Assembly: GCA_015655485.1 (NCBI GenBank)
Contig: JAATEZ010000083.1
Span: forward strand, 1-13,976
Direction: 5' to 3'
Length of the DNA: 13,976 nucleotides
Source of the DNA: Lactobacillales bacterium
Lineage (GTDB): Bacteria; Bacillota; Bacilli; Lactobacillales; Vagococcaceae
The notes under the pieces were generated by a model. It was not told where the DNA came from and did no database searches. It was given only the letters and a program-made list of their open reading frames with translations. The translations under genes and the position numbers were made by a program. Positions 5,944-11,989 of the stretch are shown here, piece by piece. The first letter of the stretch is position 1, and each line of letters starts with the position of its first letter.

Positions 5944-5980
5944 GTCACATGATCGCTTAAGGTCTGAACGTTTTTTTTCA

Positions 5981-6643
5981 TTAAGACATTTTCTCATCTA
6001 GAAAATCAACATTATCAGTTGTTCCAATAACAAGCAGCGTATCATTTTCGAGAACGACTTCATCCGCAGCTGGAGAAATGATCATTTGCTTTGGACCTCT
6101 GCGAATCGCGACGACTGTCAAGTCAAAACGGCGGCGAAAGTTCAAATCTAAAAGACTTTTATTAAAAAATTGAGATTTGCTGACTTGGATTTCGGCCAAA
6201 GAATATTCTTCAGAAAGTTCCAAATAATCTAAGATATTTTTAGAAATAAGATTATGTGCAATTCTGACTCCCATATCTCTTTCCGGATGAACGATCCGAT
6301 CGGCGCCAATTTTTTCAAGAACACGTGCATGGTACTCATTTTGAGCTTTGGCAGTGATATTTTTCACACCCATCTCTTTTGCCATTAATGTAACTAAGAT
6401 ACTGGCTTGAATGTCTTCACCGATAGCGACGATGACATGTTCAAAGTTGCGGATCCCCAGAGAACGCAAGGCCATTTCGTCTTGAGCGTTTGCTACGACG
6501 GCGTGAGTGGCGATATTCATATATTCATTGACTCGTTCTTCATTATTATCGATAGCTAAAACTTCATGACCAGCTTCGATCAATGTTCGGCAGATACTTC
6601 CGCCGAAGCGCCCCAGGCCAATGATAGCAAATGTCTGCTTCAT
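5981..6643 (-). CDS. Ktr/Trk potassium uptake regulatory RCK subunit (KtrA/KtrC type)
   Basis: A 220-residue cytoplasmic gating-ring protein that controls a membrane KtrB/KtrD-type potassium channel. An N-terminal RCK domain (about 3-125) has the nucleotide-binding GLGRFG (9-14) and the acidic end of strand 2 (Asp32 in LAIDNNEERVNEY). A C-terminal RCK_C domain (about 140-215) is of the kind that binds c-di-AMP in several Bacillota Ktr proteins. AIGEDIQAS, IGADRIVHPERDMG and NILDYLELSEEYS are strongly conserved in this family. The start at 6643 is chosen because AAGAGG (6651-6656) lies 7 bases upstream. An earlier in-frame GTG-type start at 6664 would put that site inside the gene. No membrane subunit is nearby, as is common for KtrC. 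I cannot decide between KtrA and KtrC. Confidence 0.9.
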   Translation of the reverse strand: MKQTFAIIGLGRFGGSICRTLIEAGHEVLAIDNNEERVNEYMNIATHAVVANAQDEMALRSLGIRNFEHVIVAIGEDIQASILVTLMAKEMGVKNITAKAQNEYHARVLEKIGADRIVHPERDMGVRIAHNLISKNILDYLELSEEYSLAEIQVSKSQFFNKSLLDLNFRRRFDLTVVAIRRGPKQMIISPAADEVVLENDTLLVIGTTDNVDFLDEKMS

Positions 6644-6752
6644 TTTTTTTCCTCTTTTCACCAAGTAAAGCTGCTATTACATTAGTTAGTCCAGTATCTC
6701 TCTATACGTTACTAAAATAGTGATAGCTTTGCATCCTCTTCTATGCGATTTT

Positions 6753-7385
6753 TTATTTGACGATCCCATGTTTGAAAGCATAAATCGTCGCTTGCGTACG
6801 ATCCTCCACATCCAGTTTAGCTAAAATATTAGACACATGCGTTTTGACTGTTTTTAAAGTAATAAATAAGTCATCAGCAATTTCCTGATTACTTTTTCCT
6901 TCAGCGATCAGTAAAAGAATCTCCAGTTCACGATTAGTCAAATCTTCATGGAGAACAGGTTCATTTTTTTTCGTTAAACGATCCATCATTTTTCCGGTCA
7001 CTTCAGGTTCTAAGACGGTTTCCCCCTGATAAGTAGCTCGAATAGCTCTAGCGATCTCATTGGCTGTCGTTGTCTTCAGCAGATAACCGCAAGCACCGGC
7101 TTCAATAGCCGGATAAACTTTTTCATCATCAATAAAACTTGTCACAATAATTATTTTGGCTTCGGGCCACTCTTTTAAAATGGCTTTCGTTGATTCGATC
7201 CCATCCATCACTTCCATGACCAGGTCCATCAGAATAATATCGGGACGCAGCTCGATCGCCTTTTCATAACCGATTTTACCATTTTCCGCTTCGCCCACCA
7301 CTTCGATATCGTTTTGAATGGATAAATAAGAGGAAACGCCGATTCTTACCATTTCATGATCATCTACCAGCAACACTTTAATCAA
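6753..7385 (-). CDS. liaR: LiaR response regulator (NarL/FixJ family, TTG start)
   Basis: A 210-residue response regulator of the LiaFSR cell-envelope stress system, which in enterococci controls the response to daptomycin and antimicrobial peptides. The receiver domain (2-118) has acidic Asp8/Asp9, phospho-acceptor Asp54 (IILMDLVM), Thr82 and Lys104. The LuxR-type DNA-binding domain (about 145-208) has LTNRELEILLLIAEGKSNQEIA and FITLKTVKTHVSNILAKLDV. The start is TTG at 7385: AAGGAGG lies 9 bases upstream and the product then begins IKVLLVDDHE as the family does, with the usual 210 residues. An upstream in-frame start would add 35 residues read from liaS. The gene overlaps the end of liaS by 8 bases, so translation is coupled. 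Confidence 0.95.
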   Translation of the reverse strand: MIKVLLVDDHEMVRIGVSSYLSIQNDIEVVGEAENGKIGYEKAIELRPDIILMDLVMEVMDGIESTKAILKEWPEAKIIIVTSFIDDEKVYPAIEAGACGYLLKTTTANEIARAIRATYQGETVLEPEVTGKMMDRLTKKNEPVLHEDLTNRELEILLLIAEGKSNQEIADDLFITLKTVKTHVSNILAKLDVEDRTQATIYAFKHGIVK

Positions 7386-8457
7386 TTCTTTCGTCCTCCT
7401 TAATGATTGGAATTTTAATTTCCACACTCGTTCCTTGACCATCAAAACTAATGATCTTGCAAGAGCCGCCCATACTAGCGACACGTTCACGAATATTTTT
7501 TAACCCGTAACTGCCCATTTTTTTGTCATCCATATCAAAACCGACCCCATCATCGACCATTCGCAACAGGACATTCTGACTGACTTTGCTCAAATAAACT
7601 TCTAGTTCCTTCGCTTTGGCATGTCGCAAGGTATTAGAAAGAAGTTCTTGAACGATACGAAACAAATGATCTTCGATCCCGTTTGGCAAATGAATGTCGG
7701 CGATCTCCCAAAGCAAATCGATTTGAATTTTATTTTGAAGTTCAACTAAAAGCTGTTCAATCCCTTTTTTTAAGCTTTTGCCTTCGAGTGTAGTTGGACG
7801 CAGGTGAAGGAGCAAGGCCCGCATTTCTGACTGAGAGGTATTTATGATATCCTCTATCATCTTAAGCTGTTTGCGGAAAGACTCAGGGGTGTCATTTGTT
7901 TCAGTTTGCTCATTTAGAGCAGAAAGAAGCATCATGGCCGCAAATAGCTGCTGACTCACGGAGTCGTGTAATTCGCGTGCTAAGCGGTGTCTTTCGCCCT
8001 CTAAGATCTCTTCTTTGGATTGACCATCAACTAACTGAGGCTGTGAGCTTATCGCTTGAAGCCCTTTAGACATTTCCAATAATTTATTTCGAATAATTTC
8101 AAAATCTCTATCGATATCAGGAATAAATTCATCATCTTCTGCATAATGGATAGATCGCTGAAGAAGTGGGCTTTCCAAGTTGCCAGAAGCTAATAAGCGC
8201 ATTTTTTCTTCCAAACGGCTATATACAGAACGACGTATAAAATAAATGGAGATCGTCATGATGAATCCAACAGTGATCGCGATCAAAAGAACATAAATGA
8301 TAAAGGGAATATGAAACAATTGGGTCGAGATCAGCATAGTCAGCCAATTTTTTTGGTTTTGCGAAAAAAAGTAAGTGAACAAAGTCAAAATAAGGACCAG
8401 AGCGGTAAAAACTGTGACGTAAAGAAAGATAATGGGGCGTGTCAGTCTTTTTATCAT
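7378..8457 (-). CDS. liaS: LiaS sensor histidine kinase
   Basis: A 359-residue membrane histidine kinase of the NarL-partner (HisKA_3) class. Two transmembrane segments (about 10-32 and 52-74) frame a very short extracellular loop, typical of intramembrane-sensing kinases. A HAMP-like linker follows (about 74-126). The dimerisation/phosphorylation helix has RHRLARELHDSVSQQL with phospho-accepting His164. The ATPase domain has the N box ELLSNTLRHA (Asn275), DDGVGFD (302-308) and the GSYGLKNIRERV lid region. It phosphorylates LiaR, and LiaF holds it inactive without envelope stress. The ATG overlaps the liaF stop (ATGA) and the 3' end overlaps liaR. Confidence 0.95.
   Translation of the reverse strand: MIKRLTRPIIFLYVTVFTALVLILTLFTYFFSQNQKNWLTMLISTQLFHIPFIIYVLLIAITVGFIMTISIYFIRRSVYSRLEEKMRLLASGNLESPLLQRSIHYAEDDEFIPDIDRDFEIIRNKLLEMSKGLQAISSQPQLVDGQSKEEILEGERHRLARELHDSVSQQLFAAMMLLSALNEQTETNDTPESFRKQLKMIEDIINTSQSEMRALLLHLRPTTLEGKSLKKGIEQLLVELQNKIQIDLLWEIADIHLPNGIEDHLFRIVQELLSNTLRHAKAKELEVYLSKVSQNVLLRMVDDGVGFDMDDKKMGSYGLKNIRERVASMGGSCKIISFDGQGTSVEIKIPIIKEDERID
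7395..7401 (-). promoter_or_regulatory. Ribosome binding site that fixes the liaR TTG start
   Basis: AAGGAGG on the minus strand, inside the last codons of liaS, 9 bases before the TTG at 7385. It is a full-length Shine-Dalgarno match and the strongest argument for the non-ATG start of liaR. Confidence 0.8.
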
Positions 8458-9185
8458 ATTCGGATCACCTCAAGATCACCAAACAAATTGTTTGTTACAA
8501 CTTTCAATCGTCTCTGACTCTCATCATAATCTTCACTGTAAATTTTTATAGATTCATTTCTTAAATGAAATTTTTCTTTTTCAAAAATCAGGTTTCCTGC
8601 TAAAGAAGAATGTTCGACCATGATCCCTATCCCGAGTGGTATCAAGATACGTGTTCGCCCAAAACCCTTTCGAATGATAACGATATTGTCTTCCTTGGGT
8701 AAAAGTGTGTTGCCCAAATCAATAATGGTGTCACCGGAAAGAAGTGTAAAATTAAGATCATCCCATTCATAAATATGGCTGCCAATTCGTTCATTGCCAA
8801 ACCAGGAGCGTTTAAAACGACGACCGTTTTTAGGGTCGCTATTCGTTGTTTCAGGCATGATCATCTGTTTTCTTTTCCAAGGAGCCCCTTCGAACGCTTC
8901 AAGACCGCTGATCTCAAAACCGGTCAATCCAAAGAAAAGGACAGCCATAATGACCATAAACCAAATAGCAGGACTGCTTAACAGGCAAATAATGATCAGA
9001 ACAACGCTGACGATCAATTGGAATTGATTAAAATTTGAGCGGACACTTTTTTTGAGGACGTAATACAGGTTGATGATGGCAATGGTTAGAAAAATCAAAA
9101 CCGGTATATTATGTGAAAGCTGCCAACATGCACCAATAAAAATCAACAATTCAATGACCACAAAAAATTTCCATGATTTTTTCAT
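8454..9185 (-). CDS. liaF: LiaF membrane repressor of LiaS
   Basis: A 243-residue membrane protein that keeps the LiaS kinase inactive until the envelope is damaged. Four hydrophobic segments lie in the N-terminal third (about 6-21, 27-43, 56-71, 74-90), followed by a soluble C-terminal domain (about 130-243; SHIYEWDDLNFTLLSGDTIIDL, ILIPLGIGIMVEHSSLAG, NNLFGDLEVIRI) typical of YvqF/LiaF. The start at 9185 (MKKSWKFF) is chosen because AAGGAG lies 7 bases upstream; a longer in-frame start at 9248 would place the promoter -10 box and ribosome site inside the gene. It is first in the liaFSR operon and overlaps liaS by 4 bases. Confidence 0.93.
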   Translation of the reverse strand: MKKSWKFFVVIELLIFIGACWQLSHNIPVLIFLTIAIINLYYVLKKSVRSNFNQFQLIVSVVLIIICLLSSPAIWFMVIMAVLFFGLTGFEISGLEAFEGAPWKRKQMIMPETTNSDPKNGRRFKRSWFGNERIGSHIYEWDDLNFTLLSGDTIIDLGNTLLPKEDNIVIIRKGFGRTRILIPLGIGIMVEHSSLAGNLIFEKEKFHLRNESIKIYSEDYDESQRRLKVVTNNLFGDLEVIRI

Positions 9186-9218
9186 GATTTTGCTCCTTAT
9201 TTTTACTTTCTCCAATTT

Positions 9219-9248
9219 ATTATACCTGTTTTTACTGTAAAATGTCAC
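9219..9248 (-). promoter_or_regulatory. Promoter of the liaFSR operon
   Basis: On the minus strand: GTGACA (9243-9248, 5 of 6 matches), an 18-base spacer, and a perfect TATAAT (9219-9224). The predicted leader before liaF is about 25 bases and contains the AAGGAG site. Confidence 0.75.
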
Positions 9249-9259
9249 TCACTTAAGCC

Positions 9260-9279
9260 TTAGTCCTTTATCAGACTAA
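9260..9279 (-). promoter_or_regulatory. Inverted repeat upstream of the lia promoter, candidate LiaR box
   Basis: TTAGTC, 8 bases, then GACTAA: a perfect 6-8-6 inverted repeat that ends 12 bases upstream of the -35 box. LiaR/VraR-type regulators bind inverted repeats just upstream of the promoters they activate and usually activate their own operon. That LiaR binds here is inferred from position and symmetry. Confidence 0.55.
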
Positions 9280-9319
9280 AGTCGTAGACAGAAAGAAGTT
9301 ATTTTTTTTGTTTGCCAAC

Positions 9320-9359
9320 AAAAAAGGCCGATCCATTAATTAATTAATGGATCGGCCTT
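9320..9359 (-). terminator. Strong intrinsic terminator for minus-strand transcription (greA side)
   Basis: A perfect 36-base palindrome (9324-9359) with arms AAGGCCGATCCATTAA and its complement around a TTAA centre, followed on the minus strand by TTTTTT (9320-9325, overlapping the arm end). It stops transcription from the greA side before the lia promoter. It lies about 210 bases beyond the greA stop. Confidence 0.85.
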
Positions 9360-9496
9360 AAAAGCGGATAAACGGTAGTTCAAAAGCAATTTCCTCGAAA
9401 ATAAAGCGAACACTTTCGAACCAGCCTTTTCGGTTAACCAATAGGTAAATCTAATCAAAAGAAAGAGCAAGATTTTTTATGGTTTAGCTCTGAAAC

Positions 9497-9534
9497 GCAG
9501 CAAAAAAAGAGCTCTTCAGCTTTCTAATGCTCAA
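9497..9534 (-). terminator. Weak hairpin just downstream of greA
   Basis: On the minus strand, GAGC (9529-9532) can pair with GCTC (9511-9514), or AGCT-GAAG-AGCT can form, followed by TTTTTTT (9502-9508). Stems are short, so this would be an inefficient terminator at best. Confidence 0.3.
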
Positions 9535-9566
9535 AAAATTATTAGATCGGCTTTATTTTAACGGAT

Positions 9567-10040
9567 TTAGGAAACTTTAGTGATTTTAACGTTCATGTCT
9601 CCGCCAGGAGTATTAATGGTCACAATTTCATTTAATGATTTTCCTAACAAAGCTTTTGCAATGGGAGAATCGTTTGAAATCTTACCTGAGAAGGGATCGG
9701 CTTCAGCGCTGCCGACAATAGTATATATTTCCTCATCGCCATCAGGTAATTCGACAAAAGTAACGGTTTTGCCTAAAGACACTTCATCTTTATCTACACC
9801 ATCATTGTCAATGATTTGGGCGAAGCGGATCATATTTTCAAGTGTAGTTACCCGGCCTTCAACAAAAGCCTGTTCATCTTTTGCAGACTCATACTCGGAA
9901 TTTTCGGATAAATCTCCGAAGCCGCGGGCAATTTTGATTCTCTCTACTATTTCTTTGCGTTTGACAGTTTTTAACTCTTCCAGTTCTTTTTCTAATTTTT
10001 CTTTTCCCTCTATAGTCATAGGATATACCTTTTCAACCAT
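9567..10040 (-). CDS. greA: Transcription elongation factor GreA
   Basis: A 157-residue factor that rescues backtracked RNA polymerase by stimulating cleavage of the nascent transcript. The N-terminal coiled coil (about 9-76) carries the tip motif DLSENSEY (43-50), whose Asp43 and Glu46 correspond to the residues inserted into the polymerase secondary channel. The C-terminal FKBP-like domain (about 82-157) includes ADPFSGKISNDSPIAKALLGK and a GGDMNVKI end. The length is typical. The ATG is preceded by AAAGGAG about 10 bases upstream. It appears to be a single gene, with no overlap or close partner on its strand. Just upstream, on the minus strand, GCTTTTCC and GGAAAGGC (about 10099-10126) could form a leader hairpin. 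Confidence 0.97.
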   Translation of the reverse strand: MVEKVYPMTIEGKEKLEKELEELKTVKRKEIVERIKIARGFGDLSENSEYESAKDEQAFVEGRVTTLENMIRFAQIIDNDGVDKDEVSLGKTVTFVELPDGDEEIYTIVGSAEADPFSGKISNDSPIAKALLGKSLNEIVTINTPGGDMNVKITKVS

Positions 10041-10237
10041 ATCTACCTATCTCCTTTGTTTCACTACTAGTACTATGGATAACAATGAATAAATAGCCTT
10101 TCCAACTATTGCTCTGGAAAAGCTTTCATATTTCATTAAACAACAGGTTACCATGACTTATGGAAAAAGTAAACTATTTTTATAAATATCTACAAAAAAA
10201 GGATCTAAAACATTAAAATCCTCTGAGAGAGCCTATT

Positions 10238-10284
10238 TTGACAAAGCAAATATCTGCTGTATTTATTGATATATGTGCTACAAT
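10238..10284 (+). promoter_or_regulatory. Putative promoter region of the HesB/YneR-like gene
   Basis: A perfect TTGACA (10238-10243) has only a poor -10 (TATTTA/ATTTAT near 10260) at the right distance. A good extended -10, TGCTACAAT (10276-10284), has no clear -35. One of the two probably drives the gene. AGAGGAGG (10301-10308) is its strong ribosome binding site. Confidence 0.4.
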
Positions 10285-10317
10285 TAATAAGAATCTAGGC
10301 AGAGGAGGCGCATCCCA

Positions 10318-10629
10318 ATGACAAAAATAAAAGTTTCTATAGAGGCTCATGATTGGTTCAAAGAAGAGCTGGATCTCAAAGCAGGCGAAGCTCTGCATTT
10401 TTTTGGTAAATATGGCGGAAATACAGCTGTACATACAGGATTTTCTGTGGGTATGGAAATAGGTCGCCCGGTGGATCCAATCGCTGATTTAGATGTTCAG
10501 GGAATTACATATTTTATTGAAGAAGCGGATGAATGGTTTTTTAGTGGGTATGATTTAGAGGTATCTTTTGATCAAGAACGAGGCGAACCAGTATTTTTGT
10601 TCCATGAAACCGATAGATCATTGGCTTAA
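10318..10629 (+). CDS. HesB/YneR-like small protein without cysteines
   Basis: A 103-residue cytoplasmic protein of the HesB/YadR/YfhF (IscA-like fold) superfamily, closest by recollection to Bacillus YneR. Family-like features are the N-terminal KVSIEAHDWFKEELDLKAGEALHFFGKYGG, the central FSVGMEIGRPVDP (41-53), and YFIEEADEWFFSGYDLEVSFD (64-84). True A-type Fe-S carriers have three conserved cysteines. This protein has no cysteine at all, so it cannot act as an Fe-S scaffold in that way, and its role is unknown. AGAGGAGG lies 9 bases before the ATG. It is a single gene with its own terminator (10655-10705). Confidence 0.85.
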   Translation: MTKIKVSIEAHDWFKEELDLKAGEALHFFGKYGGNTAVHTGFSVGMEIGRPVDPIADLDVQGITYFIEEADEWFFSGYDLEVSFDQERGEPVFLFHETDRSLA

Positions 10630-10654
10630 TGCTAAACAAGCAAAGGCAAAATTG

Positions 10655-10705
10655 AACAAACCGGGGTTTCCGATGAGAATATGGAAAGCACTGGTTTGTT
10701 TTTTT
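10655..10705 (+). terminator. Intrinsic terminator of the HesB/YneR-like gene
   Basis: AACAAACC (10655-10662) pairs with GGTTTGTT (10693-10700). Inside it, TTTCC pairs with GGAAA, and seven T follow (10699-10705). Confidence 0.85.
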
Positions 10706-10729
10706 GACTTACAGCTTATTAGAATATAT

Positions 10730-10873
10730 CCGCAGCTTTTTTTGAGAGTTTATTCCAAAGTTAGAGAAGCCCAGACTTATCGGCCCCAGCTCAGAACGCA
10801 TTCGCGGCAGAAAACGCCGCTGGAATTTGTCCTTCGCTAGGGCTCAAAGTCTGACCTGCTTCGTTCAACTTTG
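10730..10873. repeat. Nested-hairpin intergenic repeat element, related to the region at 1187-1555
   Basis: CAAAGTT (10756-10762) pairs with AACTTTG (10867-10873), GAAGC (10766-10770) with GCTTC (10858-10862), CAGACTT (10772-10778) with AAGTCTG (10847-10853), GCCCCAGC (10783-10790) with GCTAGGGC (10836-10843, one mismatch), and GCGGC (10804-10808) with GCCGC (10816-10820). The order is fully nested, so the 118 bases can fold into one long imperfect hairpin. Blocks CCGCAGC-T7, GAAGCCC, CTTATCG and CAAAG-CTGAC also occur in the same order at 1187-1295. No T-run follows, so it is not an obvious terminator. It lies between convergent genes. Dispersed structured repeats are known in enterococci (e.g. 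Efar in E. faecalis); I cannot tell whether this is one. Confidence 0.75.
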
Positions 10874-10874
10874 A

Positions 10875-11837
10875 TTAGTAGCCCAGAGTTAAATCGATTT
10901 GGTTTAAGGCCAGCTGTTCGGTAGTAAGAAAAGAAGTTAAATTTTTTAGGAAAATATCTGTGATTTGCTGCTGAAAATTTGTAGCTAGCCCAGCAATATG
11001 CGGGGTAATAAGCACATTTTCCAGTTGCCAAAGCGGATGATCTTTAGGCAGGGGCTCTTCTTCAACGACGTCGATCCCAGCGAAAGCAATTTTTTTAGTT
11101 GCAAGTGCATCAAGCAAGGCTGGTGTATCTACTGATGGGCCACGACCTACATTTATAAAGATAACTCCGTCTTTCATTTTTTGAAATTTTTGTTGGTTAT
11201 AAAAATGATGAGTTTCACTGGTCAATGGTAAAATATTGATCACGATATCCATTATAGGGAGAATGTCATCTAATTCTTTTTGCGGATAGACATCCGCAAA
11301 ACCATCGGCAGAATGGCCCGTTCTATTGATGCCGAAAGGTTTGGCACCCATGGCAGTAAGGCTTTTGGCCAGATAGCTGCCTATGTGACCAGCCCCAACG
11401 ATCAACACGGATTTGCCAAAAAGAGTTCCATAAGAAACCTCACGTTTCCATTCTCTTTTCTCTTGTTGTAAAATAGCAGTCTGGATCCCTCTGAAATGAC
11501 AGAGCAGCAATCCGATAACTGTTTCAGTGATTGGAAGGCTGTGGATCCCGCTGGCATTGCTTAATAAAATCTGTTTTGATTTAAAAGCTTTTAAATCAAA
11601 GCCGTCCACTCCGGCTGAAATAGATTGGACCCATTTCAATTGATTCTTGTCTGAGGACAGTAATTTTTGCTCTAATTTTTTGTCCCAGCCTAATGTAATT
11701 TCGATACGTTCTAGATCGTCTTCCTCAGGTAGAGTAGTGCTTGCATCGATCACCTGATAGTTTTGGCTGACCTTTTTAATTTGTTGAAAAAATTCAGGTC
11801 GTAAAGATTGAAAAACACATATAATAGGTTGCTTCAT
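10875..11837 (-). CDS. D-2-hydroxyacid dehydrogenase family protein (NAD-dependent)
   Basis: A 320-residue cytoplasmic oxidoreductase of the D-isomer-specific 2-hydroxyacid dehydrogenase family, interconverting a 2-keto acid and a D-2-hydroxy acid with NAD(P)H. The NAD-binding domain (about 100-285) has VGAGHIG (147-153), NILPLTSETHHFYN (201-214), and the catalytic triad Arg232 (INVGRGPSVD), Glu261 (DVVEEEPLP) and His280 (ITPHIAG). The split catalytic domain occupies the N-terminus (about 1-98, with QSISAGVDGFD) and the C-terminal tail. The substrate cannot be read from the sequence; phosphoglycerate dehydrogenase, glyoxylate/hydroxypyruvate reductase and D-lactate dehydrogenase relatives share these motifs. 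AGGAGG lies 7 bases before the ATG. It is 152 bases from ispG and looks like a separate transcript. The stop codon lies 1 base from the nested-hairpin repeat. Confidence 0.92.
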   Translation of the reverse strand: MKQPIICVFQSLRPEFFQQIKKVSQNYQVIDASTTLPEEDDLERIEITLGWDKKLEQKLLSSDKNQLKWVQSISAGVDGFDLKAFKSKQILLSNASGIHSLPITETVIGLLLCHFRGIQTAILQQEKREWKREVSYGTLFGKSVLIVGAGHIGSYLAKSLTAMGAKPFGINRTGHSADGFADVYPQKELDDILPIMDIVINILPLTSETHHFYNQQKFQKMKDGVIFINVGRGPSVDTPALLDALATKKIAFAGIDVVEEEPLPKDHPLWQLENVLITPHIAGLATNFQQQITDIFLKNLTSFLTTEQLALNQIDLTLGY

Positions 11838-11914
11838 CGGAAAACCTCCTCGTTATTCGCGTTCACAGCGATCAATACTATCATATTAGCAGAGTTTTTG
11901 AGAAATGGAAAAAA

Positions 11915-11950
11915 ATTGAGAAACATTTTTCAGCATTTTTGTTTTCTTCA
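11915..11950 (-). terminator. Weak candidate terminator of ispG
   Basis: On the minus strand AGAAAACA (from 11947) can pair with TGTTTCT (about 11918-11924) with one bulge, and an A-T-rich T-run follows. The stem is AU-rich and the loop is large, so confidence is low. It is the only candidate before the next gene. Confidence 0.25.
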
Positions 11951-11989
11951 AAAATCATAAAAAAAATCATCCATCTTTAAAATATTTCA

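Larger units (their letters stand above)
9186..9566. other. Gene-free region between liaF and greA
   Basis: This 381-base stretch holds, from left to right, the lia promoter (9219-9248), an inverted repeat (9260-9279), a strong minus-strand terminator (9320-9359), and about 140 bases (9361-9496) in which I see no feature. A weak hairpin area lies close to the greA stop (9497-9534). No ORF with a start and ribosome site was seen on either strand. Confidence 0.6.

Noticed and set aside
6644..6664. Earlier in-frame start for the Ktr gene
   Set aside because: It would contain the AAGAGG ribosome site of the ATG at 6643, and the family begins at KQTFAIIGLGRFG.
9186..9248. Longer liaF start
   Set aside because: It would place the TATAAT box and the AAGGAG site within the coding sequence.
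9580..10092. 170-codon plus-strand reading frame opposite greA
   Set aside because: It is fully antisense to greA, serine-rich without any domain, and has no ribosome binding site. It is a shadow of the coding strand.
10041..10200. Promoter for greA
   Set aside because: Several AT-rich strings such as TTGGAA are present, but no -35/-10 pair with acceptable spacing and match stands out.
10193..10215. Minus-strand hairpin AGGAT/ATCCT followed by seven T
   Set aside because: Only five base pairs, and no minus-strand gene ends there; possible but unsupported as a terminator.
10568..10840. 90-codon frame overlapping the end of the HesB-like gene
   Set aside because: It runs through that gene's terminator and the hairpin repeat, and has no ribosome site.
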